Of a DNA stretch of 64,000 bases, positions 24,601 through 38,795 are shown one piece after another. A program made the translations under genes and the position numbers. Source of the stretch: Heterobilharzia americana (taxonomy: Eukaryota; Platyhelminthes; Trematoda; Strigeidida; Schistosomatidae). Below the pieces are notes generated by a model that saw only the letters and a list, made by a program, of their open reading frames with translations, did no database searches and was not told the DNA's origin. The stretch is taken from contig OX104129.1 of assembly GCA_944470555.2 (NCBI GenBank), positions 49,757,998-49,821,997 on the forward strand, written 5' to 3'. Positions within the stretch are counted from its first letter, which is position 1; each line of letters starts with the position of its first letter.

Positions 24601-27600
24601 TAGGTATACTTATGTTTCTGATCATGCCATTCAGAGGACACTAAATGTCTTCACTGTCTTCACCTAACACAGCAGTGTCGTCTAGATACTCCAGGAATAT
24701 AGGTATTGAGTACAGGTTGATAGTCAGTCACCACAACTTTCTTTTTGCACATTTTTATTTACTTTGATGTTAGTCTATTACTATCCACTTCTTCGTTGAA
24801 TTCTGCTGAAAAATATCTGGTAACTTAAGTTGATTGTGGCGGACTGGATCATGTGATAAACTGTGAGGAGCGAGAAGATAAGCATACGCCATCTTGACCG
24901 ATGAAAAGACCCTAGAAGATTTGGATTTCGCCAGTGATGATGTCCAATTTCGCACAAACTCGAAGATCTACAGGCAAAAACCAACAAGTTGACAGAAGAG
25001 ACAGGGCAGCTAAGGAAGACGGGACTTCAAGTGAACGTAGAGAAGACTGAGGTGATGAAGATACCCAACCAACCCAACAACAGTATCAACAACAAGCTGC
25101 AATCACCCACCATGAACGGGAGGAACTCAAGGGAAGTAGTCTTTTTAACCTACCTACCTGCCTAGTTAGCATCGTTTCAACTACAGGCGGAGGTGGTGGT
25201 GGCAGCGGCTGCGGCGGCACAGATGAGGATGTTGAAGCCAAGATTGGAAAAGCAATATAGGTGTTCATTAGGCTGAAATCAGTGAGGAGATCTACTGCAC
25301 TGGACTGAACTGTACTCGGCATAATGTGTGATTGGGATCCGGATTTTCAACACTAATTCAGTCAACTCAGTCAGTGGTTCTATGTGATGGTTGAGAGACT
25401 TGGCGCGTTACGGAAAGCATTTCCAACAAACTACAAACATACATCATGAACAGCTGCAGCCTACGCTCACTCGATACTGCACATCGACCAGATGGCCAGA
25501 ATAATAGGATTAAGCAACAAGTAATTGTGGCCTGGCGACGAACCAACGAAGCAACAACCTATCACCCAAGAAACATGCAGACATGGTTGACCTCTGCATC
25601 AGGCCCTACTTTGATTTGTCTTTCTACCTGAGACAATCTGTTTTGATATTCAGATAGTGAAATTTTTTATGTGGAACAGATTTCAGAAGTTTTTATTTCA
25701 CGGCAGTTTAGGACATTTGCACTCAGGCGTTTAGATCTGTGAGTGGATGAATGATGCATTTATCTCCATAACCAACTGGGTCACAAGTTCATATACCATT
25801 TGGCGTTTCTTAATTAAAGACAAATAAATGACATACTATATATATACTATAAATGCCATGCGCAAATCGTATTTTAGCACATGAATCTAAACAGCCTGGA
25901 AAAGTTGTTATACAGTGCAATTTCATACAGTGAAAATTGACTGCTCACTCACTTTTCAGATCATTTATTTTACTCATTATCAACTGAATAAAATAATAGG
26001 GGTACAAATCAAAAAGATGGAGAATTCCACTTGCCACATGAATAGAACCAGCAACCTCTGTGTTACTACAGAACAAGCTGAGTTTATTAAATAATGTTCG
26101 GTAGTCGATAAATAGGATTATTAAAGAATTATATCATAAATTCTTGCGATGACATCATTCATAATTAACTGAACTATTGAAGATCCTATTGTTCTATGGT
26201 ACAGTTGTAGAAAATCGTGAACCTTGTGCTGATAAAGGATTAGCATTTATCTTCAAAAGGATGAATATCTCAGTGATGATAGTGTTCATAGATTTAAAGA
26301 AATATTTGTTAGATGTTTGATCTTTAATTTTTTGTTTTAAACTGACAATTCTTTTTTTCAATATAAACCATACTGAAACTCATATATTTAAAACGTTCAA
26401 GTAATTGTAAAGGTTGTTCTAGCTTTTTCTGAAATCACAAATTAGTTTTCTTTGTTTTACGAAACAACTACTTTTCCAGTCGATAATAAAACAGTATTTT
26501 TCTTCAGTAATTACTAGATGGCTGTTATAGGAAATAGAAAAGAAACAGATTTCTGGACTAAAAAATGGAATATACTTATTGTATTACGGCTTTTGATATT
26601 ACCCAGTTTTTCAGGCATATGTAAGCAGGGCGGGGTGTTAATCTAGGAGGTATTTAGTAAAAGTGAAGTAATCAAGCCATTAAACTATATCTCTACCCTA
26701 AAGTCACTCAAAAAATCATCATATACGTGAACAAAAAGGGACTAGACTTTTTATTCATCAAAGTTTCTCACCTGTTCACTCAACACATTCGCAACATTTT
26801 CCACTTGAATTAACTCAACTTTACCTTGAAGATCAGGATCATTACGTACAGCTGAAAGTAGAGCATTGTGTAGTCGAAAGACTGTATGATTATGTGATGC
26901 TAACGTGCCAGTGAACAATAAGACGGGACATCTGCAAAAAACAAATACAGCTTTGGAAAGAAATAAGTTGTAACAAAAATACAAGTTAATTTAAATGGTT
27001 ATTTTTGACTTTAAAATGAACAGATGAATGTATAAGAAATAATTTACCAGAGGAAAATGCTCTATTCAACTAGGGGATTATTCCATTGCGTGATGCAGCT
27101 AGAATGATGCTAACAGTTTTCAGTAATAAATACTTTGTTTAGCAATTTCTCATGTTAGGTATTTCTTGGTCTTTTTTATTCATAATAGAATTAAGCGGAA
27201 ATAGCAGATAATGACATTTATTGCAATTCAGATTGTATACATTTGTGGTTGTGAATTTTCCATCGACTGAGATATCTGAGACATGTATTACGCATGCTTA
27301 GTCACCGTCTACATCATAACGCAATATTAGCTGAAGTAGGTTCACGTTGGAAAGAGGCTTGGCGCAGACAGAATAAAACATGATCATTAGGGGTGGCTTA
27401 AACCATGTAGGGATTTGATAACTTCTTGGTTCGAGTCCACCTGACATCGTAAACCAGTAGTTGGAGACTCCAGGTGACGTAGCTTAGAATCGATGTCAAT
27501 GACGCAGATGTATCCATACATGATATTATTCCTAATCGTTAAACTAAACTCGTCATTTTTTAATTCCTACTACTTCTTCTTTACTTTCTACTGCCTTAGA

Positions 27601-30600
27601 CCAATTTTCCTTTTTTCTTCATCTTTCGCTTTATTACTTTGTTACTGATGATTTGATATGAGGTGTGGCAACTTGGACTATTACATTTTAATGCCCAGTC
27701 CTATATTGATATCGAGGATGAATTGTGTACACTGACTGGAGGTGTGGTTCACTGGTTTAGGCACTCGAATCCCACTCCACTTACTTAGGTTTTTGGCAGC
27801 CAGTTAGTTTCATTAACCTTCATGCAATTTGCATGGGTCTTTGTCTACTGCACGTAAATGCAAGTGGTTGCTCAGTGTATTTTATTGAGTTATTTAGTGA
27901 ACTGAATTCACTTGCCTTTTATTGGGTTATCCCTACAAATGCTGTGGCATGTTGTTGGATTGCATTCAAATTCAGTTATGAAAGAAACTACTCGCTGATT
28001 CAGTCAATAAGTTCTAGGCTTAAATTTCAGTGAGGATCACCATTAGATATTAAGAAATATGCAGATTATTATTCAAATATGGAGTTATCATGTTGGATAG
28101 CACCAGACATTATCAGAGTGCAATTCTAATTATCATGATTGAAACGTTCACAAAGAAAGCAGCGCTTTGATATTTGTGTTATGTTGGGAGTTCAGAGAAT
28201 TCATCACTTCACACACAACTAAATAACTTTATTAGGTGTTGATAGTGGGTTACGATTTAAGGTGGAGCGAAAATTGAGGCTGAGGTAGGATTCAAACTAG
28301 TGACCTGTAGGTTGCTGGCTTGGTGCTCTACCAACTGATCTGTGAGACACAGTTCCTGACTAGATGTTAATTTTACTTCAGTCACCAAGGATAAGTTACA
28401 GAACACTTCCTCATATTATTTATCGATTCAATTTTGGATGATTTTCAATACATACAAATACGAAATTGTCAACATAAATACAGAGATAGTCTTGTCTGTT
28501 AACATCAAAATGATCATCATTACCGTTTTTCAGGCAAGTCCTAAAATGTAACTGTGGTATACTAACAAATTAGAAAGTACCGACCACCTCCTACTATTCA
28601 TGCTTACAGCTAACAAATAGTATCTAACTTTTGTTTTTGAGTAAGTAAAGAAGTCAGTTATGAATAATTTTTCAGGAGTCAAACTGTGTAGTGAGTAACT
28701 GTATTAACAAAGGTTACTGAAAATCATCACAGAATTTCAAAGATCCTAGTAATTTTTTCGGGGGACCGGAGGTGATATCTGTTTTAGAATATTTCTACAA
28801 ACTGTTACCAAAATGAGCACCTGATAAGCAGTAAACACAAATGTCAGTCATTTTTGTTGATGAAATAAACATCAGGTTTTACAGTTTTCACTAGAAAATA
28901 ATATTTAGATTTTTTTATAGTTTGGATCTGAAGAAGAACAAGTTCTGCGTAAGTTGAGCATGAGCAGATATGCGTTAATAATTTGGCGGTGAATGATTAG
29001 CATATATACAAGCAGACATTTATAGCAGTATATCTTTCGTTTTGAGTTAGGCTACGTTTTGATCCTAGTCTCGTCCACTTGATAGGGAATATGATGAAAT
29101 AGTAGTACTAACTGTAGGAACTTTTGAACATAGTCTTTGCCTGTAGTCACAATGTAGGGTAAAGCTTTTCATTGACTGGACCCGAAATCATTTCATACTT
29201 AGATTGCAGGTATGGAATATTTAAATTATAAGATCCAAGTATGAACATCATTTGATCACGTTGATGTTATAATGGACAAAAACTGTGCACAAAATGTCAC
29301 CTATCAACTGAGATTGCATTATTGTATGCTATGTCAAATTTAAAAAAATCAGATGGTTGGTTAAATACCTTATGGAAGATTATTTTGGTTGTAACAGAAT
29401 AGCAGTATCTTGAGATATATCTATTCAACTCGATCAGTTTTTGAGTAACAAACTCAAAAGACCAAGGTTTGAAGTGTTAGATAAACATGCCCTGTGTATC
29501 ACTAGCATCTGCGTCACTGGGGTCAAATGGGGGTATCGTTTATTCATTAGGAGTTGTTTATAGGGTATCAAGGGGTAGCGTAAGAATTTGATAGACATAC
29601 AAATAAACTCGGCATAATACAAAGTCTGTAAAAGAATAACCGATGTCGAATAAATTCACAGTTCTAATAAACATTCTCACCTTATCTGATCGACATTTTC
29701 TAAGATTTTTGTGCGTCTAAAATTAAGAAATAGATTATTTAATTAACTTATAGTTGAAATAACTTAATTGTTTTGTAACAACTACATTTTCATAAGCCAT
29801 AACGCCATGTTGATAATACCAAAATTGAATTTGTAGGATGATGACAAATGGATAGAGTTGCCGTCTTCACTTCCTCATTTTATTGATGAAATATGTGTTA
29901 TTTTTTTCTTATCAAAAGCTAACTAGAACCTAATAAATTCCGAAGTCTACAAAAATCAACTTTAAACGTATTGATATACTGTGATGAATAAAAGCATATT
30001 AAAACTTATGGAGGCTACTAAAAGAGAAGACTAATAATTAGTATTTTGTAATTTCTTTCAAACTTCACCGTGGAATTTCATACAGAGTTACTAAACTTCT
30101 TCAAGATCAGGAGTAGCCAATGCAAAAGTTGGTTGAACAAGATGCAGATGAGGAAAATACCAAGATGTTTTCAGAATATGCAAAAAAATATCTAAATAAT
30201 CTTTTGAGTAGATTATCTGACATGACAGGTACAACATGGTGTATTTATTTACTATTTTCCAGTCGACAGATCTTTCTTCTGGTGTAAATAATAAATTAAT
30301 CTTACTGGAGTTAAATCTAAGACTCAAAAAGACGATTCCATTTCACTTGGGATTAGGTTATCTATTTTAGTTAATTATTGGCCCCATACTTCATTTTGAT
30401 GTATCCAATGATATATAATAAATAAGAGTAGTAACAATGAAATCGACATAGGAAGAAACTGAGATGGTGTATCTGCAGTTTCCGAAAGAGTTTGTTCAAT
30501 GACTGATTGATTGCATACAGTAAGTCTATGAGTAGAATCAAACTCCTACTGGATTGTTCTAATATCGTGTGAAGTTCAAATTGTATGATACAATTAAGGA

Positions 30601-33600
30601 ATGAATCGGTTGTAGCGAAACAAAACTGATTCTGAATGCTCACTTAGCTTCTTAGACTCTTAAATTAATAAACCGGAACATACCAAAAGAAGGAAAAGCT
30701 TTTCACGAAAGCAAATTTAAGGATTGACTATACACATTATAAGTCTTTGAATCTGAGTTGAGTATACTGCACAGGTTCTAACGTTTAAAATGGCATGATT
30801 ATGAATAAATTTACTTGGTGGTTCTACGTTTAACTTTTGAGTAGCTACCATACAATCTAACGTGTTTATTGCTTAAGTTGGTATTATTTGTCTTTTTTAC
30901 TAAGATATTTTGTATTTACTTTAGCATTTGATAAAATCTCTTAGCTAATATAATCTTTAGCATCAAACAGTCAAGAGATATTTGGAACAAGTAATCTAGA
31001 ATGTTACACAATATGTGTATATAACTGAAAAAATTCGAAGAGAAGAAAAAATCAGAGAATCGATTTGGATCATGCATCTTTGACATAAGTAAAATACTGA
31101 AAGTCCCTCAGCTAAGATGAAACTATTGAAAAACTTTATGTTTAAAATGAAAAGGGACAATAGTAATAACTCAAATGTACTTGCTTGAACAGTATATATG
31201 ATATGTAACGCAGGGGATAGTTATTCCTTACTACATTGTGTAGCGTATGCTATACTTGGTAAACTGATCTAATATGGAGTAAGTGACAAAGTTCTCTTCT
31301 TACACGAATTATGCTCACTTCCATGTATCAATACACACACAAGCATAGTGAATATTTATGAAGCAATAAGTAGTGCTGTTCTTAAGTGATGATTGTTAAA
31401 AACTCAGTCATAAATACTGTTCGAACAATTTTAAAAACTATCACTCGAAATTCTGTTTGAGAAACGTCAATTGTTAACAAAGAAACACCCTTTTATGTAC
31501 TCAGTTATATATCTATCATGAACAGAAGGTCTCATCCAAGTTACTTGGAAAAAACTTATAATGGGAATATCTAGAGTGATTAAATTTTCGAGGAGTATGA
31601 AAATTGTTAATGGGTCAAATTCAGAACAGATAAACACTTTATGTTTTACTACATATATGTTTAACAAAACCGGATTCAAATTTATCAACCAAAAGTTATT
31701 GGCATTATTGTATTTATACATATATATATATATATGTGTATACGTAGTGAATGTATTTATATTGTGCGCTGTTAGGGATAATATTAATATTATATTCAAA
31801 CAAAACTGTTGTAACAGATCGAAAATAGTGATTTTCAGATGAGATGAATACAGATTAAAAAAAAAGATAACCGACAAATCAAATCAAACGGTAGTGAACA
31901 TTTTATAGAAAATAAAGAAGACCCATAAACAAATGTCGATTATGGAATATAAATAGATAAGATAGAACTTTAAACACTTTGAAACTGATGAGGATAAACA
32001 ACATAAGGATAATTATGATGATGTTTAATATTGACCTTATACCATCTGTCACTGAATATATTGAAGTGGTTTGAAATTCATTAATATAAAGCGTATTATC
32101 GTGTATCATTTAGCGGACATACTTTTGATATATGTATATAAAAACAACATAACTTTATTTTCTAATAGTATTTCATATAAATATAGTTATAAAAATCTTA
32201 TTAAATGGTCGTTAAATAAGTAATTATCAATTTAATTAAATATCAACAATTCATTTTACAAGTTACATGAATGAACTGAGATACAAGTCAGTGCTTTCTC
32301 AGTACAACTGAATCTAGCATCGAAGAAATCATCTTAGAAAAGTGTCAATTTACAATTGGCACATTTTACAACATTAATCAACTGCTGTTTGCACTGAAAA
32401 CTGGATTTAAGTTTATGCAACTGTCAAAATCACCATAATTGAATGAGTACAAAATATATTAGCTTAATGGATTTCAATGAAAATCTGATAAGAGACAAGA
32501 CTGAAAGTAAATTATGCTTGACCTTAACCCATTCAGCATAAATATTCTTATTCAGTGGCATGAAAGCGTCTGCTAAAGATGAAATGTGAAGTAAATACTC
32601 TTGAAAATATCAGTGATATCTAGATAAGAGGTAAATTTAAAATCGAAGGAAAACGTGAATGGTTATTTGTTTTCATTTGTGCTTATTGCTCTTCAGGTCG
32701 TTTGTAAAAAGAAATCTATATGATACACAGATTCAGCACTTCATGACAAATAGAGTGCATATATTATTACCTTGATATCACGACCTAGTTAAACAACCTA
32801 TGAAAAAAGTGAGTTTTCTATGTCCACTTTACTAACGAGTATATTAACTGGGAATTTCTATTAAGTAACAGGATTAAATTATTATTTTTTGACATAGGTT
32901 GACGTATACGAGCAACTTCTAACTCGCTAAGTGTAAACAAGCAGTTACGTCATCCCCTTTCATATATATATATGCATATACATATATATACATGAATTAG
33001 TTACGCGATCGCAACCAGTGTTGCTATCAAGTTGTTGTCGTGTTCATACTCGAAATTTGCAGGAGGTCAGCTATGACATAAATATCCTAGTGGTAGTCTC
33101 TAACCTTACTAGTGAGAGGGCTAAATTTTGAAAGTCTGCGCCCATAAGTGATAAAAAGGATGAGACCAAAGTTGAGAACTTCCTATTAGCTAATTAAGAA
33201 AATCTAACAACAGAAATTTATACATATACATATATACCATTTCAGTTGATCTACTAGGTGTATCACTAAGTGAAACCGTATTATTTATCGAATGACATTT
33301 CGTCCACAATTCATTGTTCACATTCATATCAAGATAACTTCACAGCTTTCAGACATGAAGTTCCCTTGATATTACTAGGGACGATAAATTATTCCCTAAA
33401 CGCCATCCACTAAACACTACTGTTTTACTGTGTGATATATCCAGTGAACAAACTAAGATAAACTTAAATTACAACTGAAGGGGAAATCAATGCTCATAGA
33501 AGTCTTTGTATGTGGGCGAGTTCATGCAAAGTTAATTTGATCTAGGAAGTTCAGTGTTTTACCAAATCTTTCCAAAAGGTATCTTAATTCCAAACTGTGA

Positions 33601-36600
33601 TTAAGCTGTTGATAAAATCCATCACTTAGAAAAATATGTTTCGCTTCCTTCCTTTGTGTTTCCTTAGTGTGCATAGACTGAAAAAACTCCATTTCTCTAA
33701 TGAATACAAATAACTTATCCCTGACAATTTATTTATATCGGCCTCTTAAACTAGGCAAACTTTTACGATATTAATTGCTGTTACTACTAAGCAATGAAAT
33801 TGTTACATCATATTAATTCTTGTAAATTCAACTTACCTGCCTTTAAAGAAAATAAAGTTTTAAACTATTGAAAGATATGATTGTCATATAAGCCTATTTT
33901 TCTAATAAGCTTCTATACAAGAAGTTAAACAAGTTACCTTCTTATGTTGATTATTGATCATATGGAAGAAATAATTTATAGTTTTCAAATTAGGCTACCC
34001 GGCTCTGAAAGCACAACACAAGAGTGACTTTAGAGGCCAACCTAGTAACTATTGAGGTAACCAAATACGTTTTGCTATTTTATGAAAAACTAACCTCCCA
34101 GCCGAAGTTTTGAAATCTCATTGGTTATTTCAACAGTTGCTGGGATGGCTTTTAAAGCCACTCCAACACAACCAAGATTATCCACCTAAGTCATAAGTAT
34201 TCCGCACCACCATCAATAATCCTAAACCCACTTCATCTATGACAACAAAACAACCGAAGTTGGCACATGTAAAAAACCGTTTCACAGAGCAAACAACTTT
34301 ACAAAGAAGTCATACTCTTGTATTTAAGTAAATTTAGTTTATAAATAAACTTTTCAGTTAGTTAGGGGCTTCTGATTCAATTTACAACATAAATATCTGT
34401 TGTGATGAACTGCAGCATAAGGTTTTATTATTTCTGTTCAATAGTATTCGAAAGGCGTGTTAAATTACGATCATAGTTTTCCATTATTAAACTGTAGACA
34501 TTCAAATACAAGGAAGTGGAAATCATTTAGGGAGATTGTCTTTGCTACCATATGTTTTTGTAAAAAGACTAACATACCAAGGTACAATCATTTACTTTGT
34601 TTTCCGTTACATCTACAACTGATGTTTTTCATAGTTTGGTACAAGTTACGCTTTTTTCACCCTGCAATAAGTATGGTTTAAATTAGAAAACACATTCGAC
34701 TTGGGCTTGATCAAATATTTGTTGTCGATGACCTGAAAATTTCAAGGAAATGGCTGTTTAGTTTCAAAGAATACTTTGTAACACCTGAAAATCACTTTCG
34801 TAATTTGCTTATGATGTCATTCATATCTGAAATGAGCTACAACGGCTGCTACCTGAATTTTTTAAACGGAAGTGGACAGTAAACACCTAGAATGGCACAG
34901 ATCAACGCTGAAGCATGCAGACAAATGGATGCGAAAAGTGATATCCACTACTGAAAACAGGATTTTTAACAGAGCTAATGGATATATATATATATATAGC
35001 ACTAAAAACCTTGTAAGAACGATATAATCTTGGTGAATAAATGGTACGAGAAGTTGAAATATTGGAAGTAACACAAGATACTTTTTTAGCCTAATGTTTT
35101 CCTTGTATTATTCCTTCATTGATTAAACCAAATCTGATGGATTTCTATTGACATATGGGCTCTTGAGCAGATGTCTTGATATTACCAATGTTTCAGTTTT
35201 ATATGGATAATGGATAGTGGCAAAAAACGAAATGCAGGATTTGCATTTCGTCCTGTTTGGGTCAGGTCAGCGGGATATACCTGCCCCCTACAGATCACCG
35301 AGAGGCTATCTAAACAAGTCAGCTAAAATTTATTCAGTTAAACAACAGTATATTATGCCGTTAATGAAAACTTTGTTTTGGAAATTATATTACAGACGAA
35401 CTACATCAAAACACGAATAGGCTTAAACGTCTAGGTAACTATTTGAGACAGTATTAATGATTTAGTGGAAAAGTGATGTAGCTAAAAGACGGTAAAAGAG
35501 AAGGAAGGTATGAATTTTTCTCACTTTAAAATAATTATTCGTCTGTGTAACTTCAGCAAATATCCAGGAATAACTGTCTAATATATAAAAGGTTTCCCTG
35601 ATATTTAGTAGCTGTGAAATCGCAATGCGCAGTTAGGTAATATCCAGGCCACTAAAACAGCACTCTAAATTACTACCTGACCCATATGCATAGTATACTA
35701 TTACTTTATCTGCTTAATGGATAGTGACAACAGTGTTACCAGAAAGTGTAGAAGAAGTAAAACAAGTTTAACTCCTTACGACATGAATGACATAATGAAT
35801 TTGTTCAAGTTTCTCGGGTTAATTGCATTTCTAAGGGATTGACGAAACTTCTTGAGAACTTCTTTCAATTCTATTTCATCTTCAGCATCTGCAACCTGAA
35901 AACAAAAATCAAAATTTATAGAGATAAATGAATCGTCAGTAAACTTTTAAACAAACTAAAGAACAAACAATAAACATAAGAGGTCAGATGTGAAAGTAAG
36001 TTAGTGTAATCATACACAAAGTTCGAGAATTAATCGAGACAGTACCTAAGGTAAGTTTGGTGCTCTTTGGTCCCAAAACATTAGATTTATGGTATGTTAC
36101 TACCATTTTATTTCCATCTTGTGCATAGTATTCATATGGCTTAAAAGAAAAGTTTGTGCCTCACTTGTTTGGGAGTATACTCGAAATTCTTTCTGTTAGT
36201 TTTACATTTTGAAACTAGCTGTGAAGGTTCAAGAATGTTCATAGCAAAATATAGTCGGATATTTGAATGCCAGCTAGTGCATCTCAAAGTTCAAAAGCTT
36301 CTGAATGAATCACAGGGAGGTTTGACGTTACCTGCTACCAAATATTCCTCAACTAAAGCCAAAGATCAAGTGGTACTCATTAGCTTTGCAAATCATTTCA
36401 CCTCATGACTAATTTATCAATAAAGTAGTAAAATATAGAAAGGAGATATGTAGGCCGGTAAAACTCACAACATAAATATGCTATTCATGGAAAGAAGAGA
36501 CAAGAATTTTGTGAATCACCTATATTGTATGGCTTTTCTTAGTGGTGTCAAGACTGATGATTTTATTGAAGTATAATAAAGGATGGGGAGGTGCTTTTGT

Positions 36601-38757
36601 GACTGATTTTTAGCGACTGTCAGTTAGTGTGTTACTTGTACATTAGGAAGATGACACTAGTCTCATCAAAAAGTACACATTGTCTTCTGTAATATTTACA
36701 GTCTTGAAAATTCCCAAAAATGAACCCTAGTAAGTGACTATTTAAATACATTCAATCTTCTATATGAAGTAAATGTTAGCCAGTCCTAACATGTCACTAT
36801 ATCCATCACTCTCCAGTTAAAGACACAATGAATGGTGGTAACTGTGAAGTAAATCAACTCAAACCCACATTAGGTTACTGACTGGCAATCATTTGGCACT
36901 AAATTCACTAATCTGCATTGGTGAATTAGCTAACCAAATGGCAAAGTTGAATAAATGATCCAAAGAACTTGTTCAGTATAAATCGCAAGACAAAATGGAA
37001 TTGTTCACTTCTCAGTAACGAATTTGTGTACAAACGAAATTACTCACGTAAAAAGAAATAGGTATGTAATTTAGTTCTTAAGGTATTCAATTTTCCAGAA
37101 CAAGTAACTGTTTGATAATTTAACTCAACAAGAACTATAAGGAATCAGTTATTAGACTCATGTCTGAAGTATATCCTGAAATCTGTATTCAAAGCTACAA
37201 TAAATTCATCTGCTGTATTCAACTTGGTGACTTGGAGTGGAACCCAAGGCGTACGTTCCATCGTGTTTGAGACTTGTCAGCTGGATATACCTCCATCCTA
37301 ATAAGTAATGTTTCTACTGAAACTTTTACTCAGAGCCATTCGATTTATACGTCAAAGTGTTATCCCCTAGGCCACTAGGGAAAGACAGCCATTATTTATG
37401 TAACTGTATGATAAATGTCCGACAGTATTAAGGTATCCATATAGAAGCTCGTCTGCTAGGACAGGTCGAACAATTCAACCCTGTATAACAGCAGGAAATT
37501 ACAAGCATCAAACAACAACTTCATCTGCATTTCATTTCACTCTTTATTTTCAGAGGTATGGTAAATAAAACTTTTAAGAGAAATTTTCAAAATACCAAAA
37601 TTTCTTGAATTCTGCTAGTTCAAAATGTTTGTTTTTTTACGGTGTCTGATGATATAGGTGGTGAAGAATCACAAAATAGAATATCTTTACTGAAGGTCGA
37701 ATATCGAAGATCGATGACCATTCACAGGCTCGATTAAAGAGTTTTCTCAATCCTCACTAGAATGAACTCTACTTGTTACCTAAAATGCATAGACATAACT
37801 TTCGGATGTTCATAGCTTCACACTCCGGAGCACATTAGAGTAACTGTTTCAACGAAATAAAAACCTATAAAGACCTGAAGTCTATGGTAAGTATCACAAA
37901 GTTTCTCAATGGTTTTAGGTGTGGGCCTATTACAAGTCATTATGTACCGCTTTGTCATTTATTCCTTTGTGCTGTGTTTACTTTGCGAATAGGACACCAA
38001 GACAAAAGGGCTGCCGTTTACTTCTTGCACTATGACGGTAGTTTCATTAATGGGATATCACTGCTTTGTTAAGAGCACCCTTGGATGTATCAGCTTTGAT
38101 TAAACTGCTTAGATGAATGACTATTTTTTAATTTCGAGATACTACCTGGTTTCACTTCCGCTCTATGCCTGATGGTGACTGTTTACAAAACGTCCTTCGT
38201 ATGACGGCTTAACATATTTGTAACCCTTAGTAAGCGTGCAAGTTCCACCACTGTGGACCAAGTCAGTTTTGTTGCAGGAGGGTTATGAAACAATCTGCTT
38301 GCTCAAAACTTTGTACTTAAAACGGGCTTCGAATCCATAATCTTTTGGTCAGAGTTTTTATACTTAACTTAATGAACCCTAGTCACCACTTAGAAACAGT
38401 TTCTATACCTTAAAAACTCATGTCACTATTGCACTTCAGTATATTCTCTGTTGACTTATACAAGGCGTATTAAATTCGTAATGTATTCCCATGCAGAGAC
38501 AGTAACAGTGGGTGTAACTGTAAAGGCTAACTTATGAGCTATTGCAGTGGCTGTAAAGGTAATTTTCCCGTAGTATGAGAATACCTAGATTTTTATTTCA
38601 GTATTTATAAGGGTGGACTTTAGAGTCACTTTAACAGCAACAGTGACAATAAAAACAACAGCGATTATCGTTATTATTATTATTACTAACTAACTAAGAA
38701 AGAGCCATGAGTCCTTTATTCTTTCACAGAAACAGTAAAAGGATCTGTAGGCGTTCC

Positions 38758-38795
<38 letters not shown>

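Larger units (their letters stand above)
16012..26771 (-). other. NDRG-family intron, 10.8 kb, repeat-filled
   Basis: It contains foldback copy B, an Sm-alpha pair split by RTE type 2 copy 2, an RTE type 1 5' UTR fragment, a SINE tail pair, an old RTE type 1 remnant and RTE type 2 copy 3, each listed separately. Stretches 16.0-17.0, 17.2-19.25, 20.9-21.4, 22.3-23.9 and 25.6-26.77 kb hold nothing I recognise. Confidence 0.7.
26932..29680 (-). other. NDRG-family intron, 2.7 kb
   Basis: It holds an RTE type 1 3' end (27250-27720), a SINE head (27732-27785) and a minus-strand tRNA-like head (28262-28352). The rest is AT-rich and unrecognised. Confidence 0.75.
29717..35779 (-). other. NDRG-family intron, 6.1 kb
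   Basis: It holds foldback copy C (34022-34164), a hammerhead remnant (35215-35300) and short TA-rich tracts near 31720, 32960 and 34985. The rest, including 29.7-34.0 kb, shows nothing I recognise. Confidence 0.7.
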
